From an uncultured Pelagibacteraceae bacterium (GTDB taxonomy: Bacteria > Pseudomonadota > Alphaproteobacteria > Pelagibacterales > Pelagibacteraceae), in the NCBI GenBank assembly GCA_902595535.1, contig CACJQI010000007.1, positions 1 to 64,000 on the forward strand: DNA of 64,000 nucleotides, read 5' to 3'. Position numbers and translations under genes: made by a program. Position 1 is the first letter of the stretch, and each line of letters begins with the position of its first letter. This document shows, one piece after another, positions 10,503 through 20,389 of the stretch. The notes under the pieces were generated by a model. That model worked only from the letters and a program-made list of their open reading frames with translations, was not told the origin of the DNA and ran no database searches.

Positions 10503-11783
10503 ATGAAGTTTTTTGAAACTTCAAAATATCATTCTTTTAAAAAATCTACATATATAAGTTTAAGGTGGATAGGAATAGCGGGGCAGTTAATTGCAGTTAA
10601 CATTGTATTTTTTATTTTAAATTTTGATTTTAATGTACTTGTTTCAAACTTAACAATATTTCTTGGTATCCTAAGCAATTTATATTTAATCTTTATTTAT
10701 AAAAAAACACAATTATCAGATAGATCGGCATTTATATTTTTAGTTATTGATATTTTTCAATTAGGTATTTTGATTTATCTGACGGGAGGAGTTACTAATC
10801 CTTTTGTAATATTTTTGTTAATTCCAAGTGTTTTTTCATCATCCAACTTAAGTTTTGTAACCAATTCTTTACTTGTATTTTTAACCACTATAGTAATTAT
10901 TTTTCTTACATTTTACTCAGAAAATTTACCCGGTCCAATCAGTGATCATTTTCATGTAAGTCCATATTATTATTATGCTATTCCAGTATCATTAATAATT
11001 GCTCTATTTTTTTTAAATTTCTTTGCGATGACATTTGGAACTCAATCTCGTTTAAGAAAAGAGGCGTTAGCAAAAATGGAAGAAGTAATGGCAACAGAGC
11101 ATGAACTTTTATCTTTAGGGGGTCAAGCTGCTGCTGCAGCTCACTCTTTAGGAACTCCTCTTTCTACAATTAAGATAATCACTCAAGACTTGATAAAGCA
11201 ATTTAAAGGACAAAAAGATATCGAAAAAGATATTGAATTATTATCTAGTCAAGTTGAGAGATGTAATGAAATTTTAAAGCGTTTAACTCTTAATCCTGTT
11301 GAAGAGGATGATTTTATCGATAAGGATCTTACCATGAGAGAATATTTATCAGAAATTATCTCTTCATTTAAAGAAATCAGTAAAAAACAATTTATTTTTA
11401 ATTATGATCAGGACTCAAATGTTAGAAAAATAACTAAATCAATTGAAATAGTTTATGGCCTAAGAAATTTTATTGGAAATGCTAATAAGTTTTCTAGAAG
11501 TACAATTCATATAAATCTGAAAAGTGACAGTGAAATTACAGAAATCACAATTGAAGATGATGGAAATGGATATCCAAGAGATATTTTATCAAAAATAGGC
11601 GAGCCTTATTTAAGCACAAATAATTTTCAAGAAAAATCTAAAACAGGCTTAGGACTTGGATTATTCATAGGAAAAAATCTCTTAGAGAAAAATTTTGCAT
11701 CAATTGTTTGTAGAAATTCAAAAACTAGAAGTGGAGCTGAAGTAATTATTAAATGGAGTAACAAAGATTTATTTAATATTTAG
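10503..11783 (+). CDS. regB: RegB/PrrB-type redox sensor histidine kinase
   Basis: A 426-residue membrane kinase. About six hydrophobic segments fill the first 180 residues and include GGVTNPF, the RegB quinone-binding GGxxNPF motif. The H-box reads [16 protein letters not shown] with the phospho-acceptor at His214. Cys254 lies 40 residues after it, the same spacing as the redox-active Cys265 and His225 of Rhodobacter RegB. The ATP site has IGNANKF, DDGNGYP and [11 protein letters not shown]. Known RegB proteins sense the ubiquinone pool and thiol redox state and phosphorylate RegA; no RegA is in this window. It follows gyrB by two bases and overlaps cobT tail-to-tail by four. Confidence 0.88.
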   Translation: MKFFETSKYHSFKKSTYISLRWIGIAGQLIAVNIVFFILNFDFNVLVSNLTIFLGILSNLYLIFIYKKTQLSDRSAFIFLVIDIFQLGILIYLTGGVTNPFVIFLLIPSVFSSSNLSFVTNSLLVFLTTIVIIFLTFYSENLPGPISDHFHVSPYYYYAIPVSLIIALFFLNFFAMTFGTQSRLRKEALAKMEEVMATEHELLSLGGQAAAAAHSLGTPLSTIKIITQDLIKQFKGQKDIEKDIELLSSQVERCNEILKRLTLNPVEEDDFIDKDLTMREYLSEIISSFKEISKKQFIFNYDQDSNVRKITKSIEIVYGLRNFIGNANKFSRSTIHINLKSDSEITEITIEDDGNGYPRDILSKIGEPYLSTNNFQEKSKTGLGLGLFIGKNLLEKNFASIVCRNSKTRSGAEVIIKWSNKDLFNI

Positions 11784-13576
11784 TGAAACTTTTTTTTTGT
11801 GTCAAATAAAGAACTTAATTGAGATATCATCACATCACCTAATTCATTAACATCAGTAATTTTAATTGCTCTGTTGTAATATCTCGAAACATCGTGGCCT
11901 ATTCCTATTGCTAAAACTTCTATTTCTGTTTTATTTTCGATAAATTTTACCATTTTTTTTAAGTGCTTTTCTAAAAAATCACCTGAGTTTACAGAAAGAG
12001 TAGAGTCATCAACTGGTGCCCCATCAGATATGACCATTAATATTTTTCTTTCTTCTTTTCTCTTTTTTAACCTGTTGTATGCCCAGGAAATTGCTTCTCC
12101 GTCAATATTTTCTTTAAGTAACCCTTCTTTTAGCATTAAACCTAAATTATTTTTTGCTTGTCGCCAATGTGTATCAGCGCCTTTGTAAATTATATGTCTT
12201 AAATCATTTAATCTTCCAGGTGTTTTAGGTTTTGAGTTTTTATTCCAATACTCTCTACTTTGTCCACCTTTCCAGTTTTTAGTGGTAAAACCTAGTATTT
12301 CTACTTTAACTGAACATCTTTCCAAAGTTCTAGAAAGTATGTCTGCACATATTGCTGCAATCGTTATCGGCCTACCTCTCATTGAACCAGAATTATCAAT
12401 AAGCAAAGTCACAATTGTATCTTTAAAATCTAAATCTTTTTCTTTTTTAAAAGAAAGAGAATTATATGGATCCATTATAATTCTTGGCAATTTTGAACTA
12501 TCAAGTAAACCTTCTTCTAAATCAAATTCCCATGCTCTATTTTGTTTAGCTAATAGTTGTCTTTGAAGTTTATTTGCAAGTTTTGTAATGACATCTTGAA
12601 AGCCAATTAATTGCTGATCTAAAGTTCTACGAAGTTTTATTGCTTCGTCTGCATTTTCTAAATTTTCAGCTTTTATTACTTCATCATATTGTGTTGTAAA
12701 AATTTTATAATCTAAGTTTAAATTTTCAATATTTTTTTGAACTATTTGCTCTGAGCTTTGTTCATCAGACTCAACATCTGAAAGTTGTTCATCAAGATTA
12801 AATTCATCAACATTATAGTCTGCATCCAACGAAGCTTGAGTTTCATTTTCATTATTTTCATCCCTGTTGTCTTCAGTTTCTTTATCTTGATCATCATTTG
12901 AAGGATTATCTTGTCCTTGATCTTGATTTTCCTCTCTTTTTTCATCGTTTTCATCATTTTGAAAAATATCCATTTCATTTAAAATTTGAGAAAATCTGGA
13001 ACTATAGTTATTTTGATCTTCAAGATTATCTTGCAAAAATTTCTTATGTTTACCTACTGATTGGTCAAAATCGTGTTCCCAAAAATTTAGTATTTTTGTT
13101 GTTAAAGGACTTAACTTTATTTCATGAAAATTTTTAAGCATATATAGCTCAAATGCTTCTGTAACTGGCACATCTTCCTTTGTTTTTAATTGATCTTTTC
13201 TTTTGCTATTAATTATGTGCGAGTAATTTTCTTGAAAATTTTTTTCAATTCCTTTGAGCATTTTTCCACCCAAAGCCTCATATCTTATTTTTTCTGCTAT
13301 ATTATACAGTGATCTAGAAGAGTTATTTAATGGAAGATTTTTTCTGTAAATCTGATCGTTTGAAAATTTTTTTTTTAAAGCAGCAGAGTCTGTTTCAGCT
13401 CTTAATTTTATAAAATCACTAGGATTTGTTAAATCATTAATTTCAATTGAATTTAAATCTTTATTTTTTTCTTCTGAAGTCTTATTTATTAATTCAAAAT
13501 CATCAGAAATTACTTTTGCAGTAGAGGTTAATGCTAATCTAAACTTTTCTTTAAGCCTGGTTATTTTATCACTCAT
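11780..13576 (-). CDS. cobT: CobT-like cobaltochelatase subunit (von Willebrand factor A domain)
   Basis: CobT is a partner of the CobS AAA+ ATPase in the aerobic cobalt chelatase CobNST. The 598-residue protein has the family layout: an N-terminal helical domain, a very acidic Glu/Asp/Asn-rich linker (about residues 200-270), and a C-terminal VWA domain with the metal-ion-dependent adhesion motif DNSGSM followed by RGRPITIAA. It lies one codon downstream of cobS. CobN is not in the window, and SAR11 bacteria are not known as de novo cobalamin makers, so this CobST pair may serve another metal or chaperone role (inference). Confidence 0.9.
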   Translation of the reverse strand: MSDKITRLKEKFRLALTSTAKVISDDFELINKTSEEKNKDLNSIEINDLTNPSDFIKLRAETDSAALKKKFSNDQIYRKNLPLNNSSRSLYNIAEKIRYEALGGKMLKGIEKNFQENYSHIINSKRKDQLKTKEDVPVTEAFELYMLKNFHEIKLSPLTTKILNFWEHDFDQSVGKHKKFLQDNLEDQNNYSSRFSQILNEMDIFQNDENDEKREENQDQGQDNPSNDDQDKETEDNRDENNENETQASLDADYNVDEFNLDEQLSDVESDEQSSEQIVQKNIENLNLDYKIFTTQYDEVIKAENLENADEAIKLRRTLDQQLIGFQDVITKLANKLQRQLLAKQNRAWEFDLEEGLLDSSKLPRIIMDPYNSLSFKKEKDLDFKDTIVTLLIDNSGSMRGRPITIAAICADILSRTLERCSVKVEILGFTTKNWKGGQSREYWNKNSKPKTPGRLNDLRHIIYKGADTHWRQAKNNLGLMLKEGLLKENIDGEAISWAYNRLKKRKEERKILMVISDGAPVDDSTLSVNSGDFLEKHLKKMVKFIENKTEIEVLAIGIGHDVSRYYNRAIKITDVNELGDVMISQLSSLFDTKKKFH

Positions 13577-14551
13577 TTAAATTTGAATATTAATCAATGA
13601 CTCTGGTAATTCTTCTCCAAAACATCTTTGATAATACTCTGCGATAGTATTTTTTTCAATCTCATCACATTTATTTAAAAAAGTCACTCTAAAAGCATAA
13701 CCAGTGTCTTTAAAAATCTCAGAATTTTCTGCCCAATGCATAACTGTTCTTGGGCTCATTACAGTTGATATATCTCCTGCAATAAAACCTTTTCTGGTTA
13801 AAGATGCTACCTTTATCATATTGGCAACTTTTTCCTTACCTTTAGCGTTATTAAGATTTTTATTTTTGGCTAAAACAATATCTAGCTCTCTATCAAGATT
13901 AAGATAATTTAGTGTTGTAACAATATTCCATCTATCCATTTGCCCTTGGTTTATCTGCTGTGTTCCATGATAAAGACCTGTTGTATCACCTAAACCAACA
14001 GTATTTGATGTAGCAAATAATCTAAAAAATTTATTCTGTTTTATAACTTTATTTTTATCAAGAAGTGTAAAATTTCCTTCAGCTTCTAAAACTCTTTGAA
14101 TTACAAACATTACATCTGGTCTCCCCGCATCATACTCATCAAAAACAAGTGCTACTGGATTTTGAATAGACCATGGTAAAATACCTTCATTAAATTGAGT
14201 AACTTGTTTACCATCTTTTAATACGATGGCATCTTTTCCTATCAAATCTATCCTACTTACATGGCTATCTAAATTTACCCTAATACAAGGCCAGTTTAAT
14301 CTTGCTGCAATTTGTTCTATATGTGTTGATTTTCCTGTTCCATGGTATCCTTGAACTAAAACTCTTTTGTTAAAAGCAAAACCAGAAATTATTGCTAACG
14401 TAGTGTCTCTGTCAAATTTATAAGTCTTATCAATTTCAGGGACGTATTCACTTTTTTTTGAAAATGCATCTACTTCCATTTCAGAATCGATTCCAAAAGT
14501 TTGTTTTAATGAAACTTTTATGTCCGGTTGCATGTCAAGATTTGGTGTCAA
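13577..14551 (-). CDS. cobS: CobS-like cobaltochelatase AAA+ ATPase
   Basis: A MoxR/CobS-type AAA+ ATPase of 324 residues. Walker A is GYHGTGKST, Walker B is [10 protein letters not shown], and the CobS-specific stretch [12 protein letters not shown] follows the first helix. Sensor 1 lies in FRLFATSNT. The adjacent CobT gene starts immediately after its stop, and the DnaJ-like gene upstream overlaps its start by 17 bases, so the three are translated as one unit. Family knowledge says CobS and CobT form a chaperone-like complex that drives CobN. Confidence 0.92.
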   Translation of the reverse strand: MTPNLDMQPDIKVSLKQTFGIDSEMEVDAFSKKSEYVPEIDKTYKFDRDTTLAIISGFAFNKRVLVQGYHGTGKSTHIEQIAARLNWPCIRVNLDSHVSRIDLIGKDAIVLKDGKQVTQFNEGILPWSIQNPVALVFDEYDAGRPDVMFVIQRVLEAEGNFTLLDKNKVIKQNKFFRLFATSNTVGLGDTTGLYHGTQQINQGQMDRWNIVTTLNYLNLDRELDIVLAKNKNLNNAKGKEKVANMIKVASLTRKGFIAGDISTVMSPRTVMHWAENSEIFKDTGYAFRVTFLNKCDEIEKNTIAEYYQRCFGEELPESLINIQI

Positions 14552-15068
14552 TTTTTTCTCTATATGTATTTTTAAGTTGTGTGTAAGCTAACGTGATTAG
14601 TTTTAGTTTTTCTTCATATTTTTTATTTCCGGCATTTATATCTGGGTGAAATTTTTTGACAAGTAATTTGAACTTATCCTGAATTTTTTTCCATTTTAAA
14701 CCTACAGAAACACCTAATATTCCAAAGGCTTTAATGTCTTTATGATTAAATTTAAATTGACGCATATGATCATATTCTCCATTAATCTTATCTTTATCTA
14801 ATTCATCTCTTAGAGTGTTGTTCCAAAGAACTTTAAAAAAGTTATCTGAGGAACTGAAGCTTTGAGTAGGTTTATGCCAAATCATATCTGATTTAAGAAA
14901 ATTTAAAACTTGATCATCATTCATACCTGAAAAATAATTCCAATTTTTATTAAATTCTTTTACATGTTCAAGACAAAGCATTCTGTATTTTTTGCTATTA
15001 TCTTTTTCAACTGGTGCTTTATATTCACCAATTTCATTACAATTATTCCAGTCACAAATATTTTTCAT
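14535..15068 (-). CDS. J-domain (DnaJ-like) protein upstream of cobS
   Basis: This 177-residue protein ends in a J domain: the segment around [20 protein letters not shown] holds the HPD motif needed to stimulate DnaK. The N-terminal third contains CDWNNC and a further Cys-His (MLCLEH), possibly a small metal site. It lacks the Gly/Phe and zinc domains of true DnaJ. A J-domain gene next to cobS-cobT is a recurring alphaproteobacterial arrangement. The start codon is 17 bases from the divergent bolA-like gene. Confidence 0.85.
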   Translation of the reverse strand: MKNICDWNNCNEIGEYKAPVEKDNSKKYRMLCLEHVKEFNKNWNYFSGMNDDQVLNFLKSDMIWHKPTQSFSSSDNFFKVLWNNTLRDELDKDKINGEYDHMRQFKFNHKDIKAFGILGVSVGLKWKKIQDKFKLLVKKFHPDINAGNKKYEEKLKLITLAYTQLKNTYREKIDTKS

Positions 15069-15085
15069 GATATATAATAATATTT

Positions 15086-15346
15086 ATGGATATAAATGAG
15101 TTAATTGCAATTGTAAAAAAAAAGCTTGAAGAGAAAATTACTATTGAAAGTATAAGAATTGAGGACAAGTCTTTTCTTCATAAAAACCATGCTGGAAACC
15201 AGGAGGGCAAATTTCATTTAAAAATTTATCTTGAGTCAAATGAATTAAAAAAAATGAGTAGAATAGAGAGTAATAAAAAAATTTATAAAATTTTAGATGA
15301 AGAACTAAAGATGCTCATTCATTCAATACAAATTTTAATCACTTAG
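15086..15346 (+). CDS. BolA-family protein
   Basis: BolA proteins are small class II KH-like partners of monothiol glutaredoxins in Fe-S handling and stress control. The 86-residue protein shows an NHAGNQEGKFHLKIYLES core and an IHSIQI C-terminus. The usual RHR segment before the second helix is replaced by ESNKK, so one commonly conserved His is absent. It is divergent from the DnaJ-like gene and overlaps aroB tail-to-tail by 12 bases. Divergence in short proteins limits certainty. Confidence 0.8.
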   Translation: MDINELIAIVKKKLEEKITIESIRIEDKSFLHKNHAGNQEGKFHLKIYLESNELKKMSRIESNKKIYKILDEELKMLIHSIQILIT

Positions 15347-16441
15347 CTCAGTTTTTAAAAAATTCGCCACTATTTTTTTATTATATTCCTTATTGATTAA
15401 TGGGGAACCAATTTTTTTTAATAAAACTAAACTTATTTTATCAGAATTATTTTTCTTGTCTTTAAGCATAAAGGATAAAATTTTATTTAAATCTTTCAAA
15501 TTAAAAAACTTATTTATTTTTGATGGTAAATTTGAATTGCTTATATGGTTAATAATTAAATTATGCTCTTTTTTCTTAAGCAAATTATTCTTAAAACTAA
15601 AATTTAAAGCAGTTTTCATTCCAAGTATGACTGCCTCACCATGATTTAGTCTTTTTGAGTAGCCTAAGGATGCTTCATATGCATGCGCAAATGTGTGCCC
15701 AAAATTTAGAGTTTTTCTAAGTCCTTTTTCTTTTTCATCTTTTTCAACAACATTTTTTTTAATTTTACAGCTTTCATAAATTGTTTTTTCTATAAAAGGA
15801 GAAATAAGGCTTAAAACTTTTTCACTATTTCTATTTAAATAATTAAAAATTTTTTTATCAGCAATTAATGAATGTTTTAAAATTTCACCGTAGCCACAAA
15901 TAATTTCTCTCTTAGGAAGTGTTTTCAAAAATTGAATATCAGAAATAACCAAATGAGGTTGATAGAAACTTCCAATTAAATTTTTCCCATATTTTGTATT
16001 AACTCCAGTTTTTCCTCCAATTGAAGAGTCTACTTGCGATAAAAGGGTTGTTGGAACATTTATAAATTTTAGTCCTCTTTTGAACAAACTAGCAGCAAAG
16101 CCACTAATATCTCCTGTAATTCCACCACCAATTGAGATTAGGCAATCTTCTCTAGAAAAGTTTTGTTTTAAAAGAATATCTAAAATTTTATTAACACTAT
16201 TTTGATTTTTATTTTTTTCATTCGCATTAAAAAAATGAATGTAGATTTTTTTTTTGTCTAAAGATTTTTTTATTCTAGAAATAATTTTTTTTGATATATT
16301 TTTATCTATAATAAGAAGACATTTTTCAAAATTAACTGAATTATTTTTTGCAATATTTGATAAATTTGAAACTAAATTAGAACCAATGATAATGGGATAT
16401 TTTTGGCTTTTAGTATCAATCTTTAGTTTAATGGGCTTCAT
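15335..16441 (-). CDS. aroB: 3-dehydroquinate synthase
   Basis: AroB cyclises DAHP to 3-dehydroquinate, step two of the shikimate pathway, using NAD and a divalent metal. The 368-residue length is normal. Motifs seen are ISIGGGITGDISGFAAS (NAD and metal region), VPTTLLSQVDSSIGGKTGVN, CGYGEILKHSL and the metal-binding NFGHTFAHA with the later NHGEAV. It is coupled to aroK, overlapping it by 14 bases. Confidence 0.96.
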   Translation of the reverse strand: MKPIKLKIDTKSQKYPIIIGSNLVSNLSNIAKNNSVNFEKCLLIIDKNISKKIISRIKKSLDKKKIYIHFFNANEKNKNQNSVNKILDILLKQNFSREDCLISIGGGITGDISGFAASLFKRGLKFINVPTTLLSQVDSSIGGKTGVNTKYGKNLIGSFYQPHLVISDIQFLKTLPKREIICGYGEILKHSLIADKKIFNYLNRNSEKVLSLISPFIEKTIYESCKIKKNVVEKDEKEKGLRKTLNFGHTFAHAYEASLGYSKRLNHGEAVILGMKTALNFSFKNNLLKKKEHNLIINHISNSNLPSKINKFFNLKDLNKILSFMLKDKKNNSDKISLVLLKKIGSPLINKEYNKKIVANFLKTELSD

Positions 16442-16940
16442 AAATATCTAAAATTTTTTTAACAATTTCTTTCTTAGTTAAGCTATCACATTCAATTTTA
16501 TATAAAGCTTTTGAATAAATGTTAGACCGTTTTTTAATTAAATCAATTATTTCATTTTTAGAAGCATTTGATACTAAAGGTCTTTTTTTACTATTTTTTA
16601 TTCTATTTACCAATATTTCATCACTCCAATTTAACCAAAAAGATAAATGATTTCTTTTTACCTCTTTTCTAATATTTCTATTTGTAAAAGCACCACCCCC
16701 AAGAGATATAACTACAGGCTTTAATTTTAGTTTTTTTAATGTAATTTTTTCTTCAAATTTTCTGAAATAATTCTCGCCTTTTGTTTCAAAAATTTTTTTA
16801 ATCGACAATCCTAGTTCAGTCTCAATTTCATTATCTACATCTATAAAGTTTAATTGTAATTTTTTTGCAACTAAAGAGCCAATAGAACTCTTTCCTGATC
16901 CCATCATTCCTAAAAAAATTAGATTTTCTTTTGATTTCAT
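16428..16940 (-). CDS. aroK: Shikimate kinase
   Basis: AroK phosphorylates shikimate at the 3-hydroxyl. The 170-residue P-loop kinase has Walker A GMMGSGKSSIG, the shikimate-binding DVDNEIE and FRKFEE segments, the GGGAF loop, and the RPL lid motif in KKRPLV. It precedes aroB in a two-gene unit, a common bacterial pairing. The 57-base gap to the divergent small membrane protein gene should hold both promoters. Confidence 0.95.
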   Translation of the reverse strand: MKSKENLIFLGMMGSGKSSIGSLVAKKLQLNFIDVDNEIETELGLSIKKIFETKGENYFRKFEEKITLKKLKLKPVVISLGGGAFTNRNIRKEVKRNHLSFWLNWSDEILVNRIKNSKKRPLVSNASKNEIIDLIKKRSNIYSKALYKIECDSLTKKEIVKKILDIYEAH

Positions 16941-16997
16941 AAGTTTCTTTATTGAAAAAACACAAATATGTCTTAATTTGAAATTATCTAAAGTTAT

Positions 16998-17180
16998 ATG
17001 GAATTTAGTAAAAATACAAGTTCAGGCAAAACTAATGTAATAGGATTAGTAATTAAATCTATTCTTGGATTAGTAGCAATTTTAGGTTTAGTTTTTTTTC
17101 TAAATACAATTGATTTTCCATCGCCAAAAAAAGAAATAAAGAAAATTATCCCTAATGAGAATTTTAAAGTGGTTAAATAA
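16998..17180 (+). CDS. Small single-pass membrane protein, unknown function
   Basis: A 60-residue protein with a Ser/Lys-rich cytoplasmic N-terminus, one clear membrane span (about residues 14-36, VIGLVIKSILGLVAILGLVF) and a short charged tail. Its 3' end overlaps the next gene by 26 bases, which supports translation as a unit with that exported protein. No family was recognised. It could help localise the downstream protein, but that is only inferred from coupling. Confidence 0.65.
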   Translation: MEFSKNTSSGKTNVIGLVIKSILGLVAILGLVFFLNTIDFPSPKKEIKKIIPNENFKVVK

Positions 17181-18918
17181 AAAATATTTATCAATAATAA
17201 TCATCTATTCACTTTCCTCACTCTGTGCATTGGCAGAAGATCAGCCTATAGATATTTGGAATATAGAAAAAAAATCAAATGAGACAACATCAGCAACAAT
17301 TTCAACAATTGAAAATATAGAAGTTAAAAATGAGAGTAATATTTATAATTTACAAGCTGATAATAAAAAAGAAACTGTAAAACTAGATAACGAACTCACT
17401 TCCAAAGAAATTAAGATTGTTGGATTATATGATCCTGCAGATTATGGATTAAGTATTGACATGTGGTCAAATTCAGATGGCGTAACTCTAAAAAAACTTT
17501 TTAAAAACATAGATAATTATGATCTTTCAAGTGATGCATCAGAAATTTTAAATATTGCATTACTAACAAATACTTACTATCCAAATAAAAGTATCACAGA
17601 GGATGAATTTTTAAATTTTAAATCTAATTGGTTAATTAAAGATTCAAATCTTGAATTAATAGAAGAATTTCTTATTAAAAATCAAGCTACTAACCTACAT
17701 CCAGAATTAATGAGATATATGGTTGATAACTACCTTTCTAAATCTGATGTAAAAAAATCGTGTGAAATTTTTTCTAAGATAAAAGAACCTCTCGAAAATG
17801 AATACTTATCAAAATTTAATTTATATTGTTTAATAAATTATGGAAAAAATGAAGAAGCTCAACTTATATTAGATTTAAAAAAAGAATTAGGTTTTAATGA
17901 TGAATATTTTGAAAATAAAATTAATTATTTATTTGGATATTTAGAAGAAGCTAACAAGGATATATCTGAGAATTCTATTCTAGATTTTCATTTAGCTCAT
18001 AGAACAAATCCAGAATTTAAATTTGAACCAAAAAAAAATACTCCAAAATTAATTTGGAAATATTTATCAGCTTCAAATTTATTATTTAATATTAAAGATA
18101 TTGAAATTACTGATATTGAAAAAATTTCAACAATTGAAAAAGCAGTTCATGATAAAAATTATTCTGAAGAAGAATTATTTGAATTTTATAAAAAATTTCA
18201 ATTTACTATAAATCAATTACTAAACACTAAACAGTCTTATAAATCTCTTTCATCAATTGAAGCAAAAGCTTTAGTTTATCAAAGAGTACTTTTAACTGAG
18301 GAACCAAAGTTAAAACTAGAGTTAACAAAAATTTTAAAGGATATATTTATATCAGAAGGATTGGACAATGCTTTTGATTTAGAATTAAAGAAATTTTTAA
18401 AAACAATAAAACCTGAAGATGTTCCTTCAAATTTTACAACTTTTTATAGTGAAAATATAGAAGGCAGTGCTTCAAGTAAAAAAAGAATTAAATATAATAA
18501 TAAAATTTTACACCAATCAAAGTTAGTAAATTATTTTAATGGTGATTATGCAAAATCTAAAATTGAAGAGGATTTGAACAAATACCTAAAAAAGATTAAA
18601 AAAAATAAAAAATATGTTTTATCAAAAAAAGATATAATTTTTATTGAGGCATTAAAATCTGATGGAATTGAAATTTCAAAAAAATATGATGATCTGTATA
18701 AAATTAGTGCGACTCAAATGCCAGCAGACATACAGTTAATGATAGATAATAGAGAGGTAGGGGCAGCATTATTAAGGGTTATTGAAGTTATTGGTTCTGA
18801 GAGAATTGAAGATATTGATGACGACAAAGTTTATATCATAATTAATACACTTAACCAATTAAATGTAGATTTAATAAGAAATAAACTTCTACTAAAAGTT
18901 CTTCCTTTAAAAGTTTAA
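17155..18918 (+). CDS. Exported protein of unknown function
   Basis: A 587-residue protein with a standard signal peptide: basic RILKWLNKK, a hydrophobic core, then LCALA as the probable cleavage site before EDQP. The mature part is acidic, rich in Lys, Glu, Asn and Leu, and looks largely helical, with irregular helical-pair spacing that could be solenoid-like (TPR/SEL1-type), although no motif is firm. No catalytic motif was recognised. It overlaps the preceding small membrane protein gene and sits 25 bases before def. A periplasmic or envelope role is inferred from the signal peptide only. Confidence 0.75.
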   Translation: MRILKWLNKKYLSIIIIYSLSSLCALAEDQPIDIWNIEKKSNETTSATISTIENIEVKNESNIYNLQADNKKETVKLDNELTSKEIKIVGLYDPADYGLSIDMWSNSDGVTLKKLFKNIDNYDLSSDASEILNIALLTNTYYPNKSITEDEFLNFKSNWLIKDSNLELIEEFLIKNQATNLHPELMRYMVDNYLSKSDVKKSCEIFSKIKEPLENEYLSKFNLYCLINYGKNEEAQLILDLKKELGFNDEYFENKINYLFGYLEEANKDISENSILDFHLAHRTNPEFKFEPKKNTPKLIWKYLSASNLLFNIKDIEITDIEKISTIEKAVHDKNYSEEELFEFYKKFQFTINQLLNTKQSYKSLSSIEAKALVYQRVLLTEEPKLKLELTKILKDIFISEGLDNAFDLELKKFLKTIKPEDVPSNFTTFYSENIEGSASSKKRIKYNNKILHQSKLVNYFNGDYAKSKIEEDLNKYLKKIKKNKKYVLSKKDIIFIEALKSDGIEISKKYDDLYKISATQMPADIQLMIDNREVGAALLRVIEVIGSERIEDIDDDKVYIIINTLNQLNVDLIRNKLLLKVLPLKV

Positions 18919-18943
18919 AATTTATAATAAAATAATATCATCT

Positions 18944-19462
18944 ATGACTATTAGAACTATCATAACTGAGCCTAATCCGTTGTTAAGACAGGTATCTAAA
19001 CTTGTTGATCAAGTAGGCAAAGAGGAACAAACATTAATGGATGATATGTTGGATACAATGTATGACGCCTCAGGTATAGGGCTCGCAGCAATTCAAGTTG
19101 GTGTTCCAAAAAGAATAATAGTGATGGATATTAGTAAAGAAGAAGGAAAAAAAGAACCAAGGTATTTTGTAAATCCTGTTATCAAAAATAAAGATCCAAT
19201 AAAATCAACATATGAAGAAGGATGTTTATCTGTTCCTAACCAGTTTGCAGAAATTGATAGACCAAGTAAATGTGAGGTAGAATATTTAGATTATCACGGA
19301 AAAAAGCAGTTATTAAAAGCAGACGGATTACTAGCAACCTGTATACAACACGAAATGGATCATTTAGAAGGCGTACTTTTTATTGATTATTTATCAAAAT
19401 TAAAAAAATCAATGATAATGAAAAAGTTATCAAAATTGAAATCAAATACAGCTGTACTTTAA
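18944..19462 (+). CDS. def: Peptide deformylase
   Basis: Def removes the N-formyl group from nascent proteins. All three family motifs are present in this 172-residue enzyme: GIGLAAIQVG (motif 1), EEGCLSVP (motif 2, metal-binding Cys) and QHEMDHLEG (motif 3, HExxH). The order def-fmt-truA with spacers of 3 and 0 bases indicates an operon; def and fmt act on opposite ends of the formyl-methionine cycle. Confidence 0.96.
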   Translation: MTIRTIITEPNPLLRQVSKLVDQVGKEEQTLMDDMLDTMYDASGIGLAAIQVGVPKRIIVMDISKEEGKKEPRYFVNPVIKNKDPIKSTYEEGCLSVPNQFAEIDRPSKCEVEYLDYHGKKQLLKADGLLATCIQHEMDHLEGVLFIDYLSKLKKSMIMKKLSKLKSNTAVL

Positions 19463-19465
19463 TTA

Positions 19466-20389
19466 ATGCCTAAAAAGATTGTTTTTATGGGCACCCCAAT
19501 GTTTGCAGTACCAATTTTAAAATCTTTGTATCAAAATGGATACCATATCTCAAATGTATATACACAACCTCCTCAAAAATCTCAAAGAGGACAAAGAATA
19601 AACAAATCACCAATACAAGGAATAGCAGAGACTTTGAATTTAAATTTTAAAACACCAAAATTTTTAAAAGATAATAATGAAGAGTATGAGTCTTTCAAAA
19701 AAATAGAAGCAGATCTTGTTGTAGTTGTTGCTTATGGACAAATTATTCCAAAAGAATTCCTGAACTTATCTAAAAAAGGTTTTATAAATATTCATGCATC
19801 AATACTTCCAAGATGGAGAGGTGCAGCTCCCATACAAAGATCAATTATGAACCTGGATAAAGAAACTGGTGTAAGTATTATGAAAATAGCAGAGAAGCTT
19901 GATACGGGCCCAGTATGTAACACTTATAAAATAAATTTAGAGAATAATATAAATGCTCATGATGTTGGAGAGAAACTTTCTTTATTAGCTGCAGAAAAAA
20001 TTTTAGATAATATTGATGATATATTAGATGATAAAGCTACTTTTATTGAACAAGATCATTCAAAAGCAACTTATGCGTCAAAAATTCAAAAGTCGGAAGG
20101 AGAAATTGATTGGACAGAGTCTGCGCGAAACATTATTGGCAAAATAAATGGTCTGTATCCAACACCCGGTGCTTTTTTTATATATAATGGTGAAAGATAT
20201 AAAATATTAAAAGCAGATATCGGTAATGGAATTGGAAATCCAGGAGAAGTTATTTCTAATTATTTAGAAATTGTTTGTGGAAAAAATCAATCTATCAAAA
20301 TTATTGAAATACAAAGACAAGGAAAAAAGCCTCAAAAAATTAGTGAATTTATGCTCGGTTCTCAAATAAAAAAGGGGTCTAAAATCTAA
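19466..20389 (+). CDS. fmt: Methionyl-tRNA formyltransferase
   Basis: Fmt formylates initiator Met-tRNA with 10-formyl-THF. The 307-residue protein starts PKKIVFMGTPMFAVPIL. The catalytic triad region is visible in NIHASILPRWRGAAPIQ (Asn and His) and AEKLDTGP (Asp). The C-terminal OB-like tRNA-binding domain follows, with the family LYPTPGAFF segment. It starts four bases after def and abuts truA. Confidence 0.96.
   Translation: MPKKIVFMGTPMFAVPILKSLYQNGYHISNVYTQPPQKSQRGQRINKSPIQGIAETLNLNFKTPKFLKDNNEEYESFKKIEADLVVVVAYGQIIPKEFLNLSKKGFINIHASILPRWRGAAPIQRSIMNLDKETGVSIMKIAEKLDTGPVCNTYKINLENNINAHDVGEKLSLLAAEKILDNIDDILDDKATFIEQDHSKATYASKIQKSEGEIDWTESARNIIGKINGLYPTPGAFFIYNGERYKILKADIGNGIGNPGEVISNYLEIVCGKNQSIKIIEIQRQGKKPQKISEFMLGSQIKKGSKI

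Noticed and set aside
12742-12978. Met/Lys-rich open frame within cobT
   Set aside because: It is an out-of-frame reading of the acidic repeat linker of CobT; the low-complexity product has no support.
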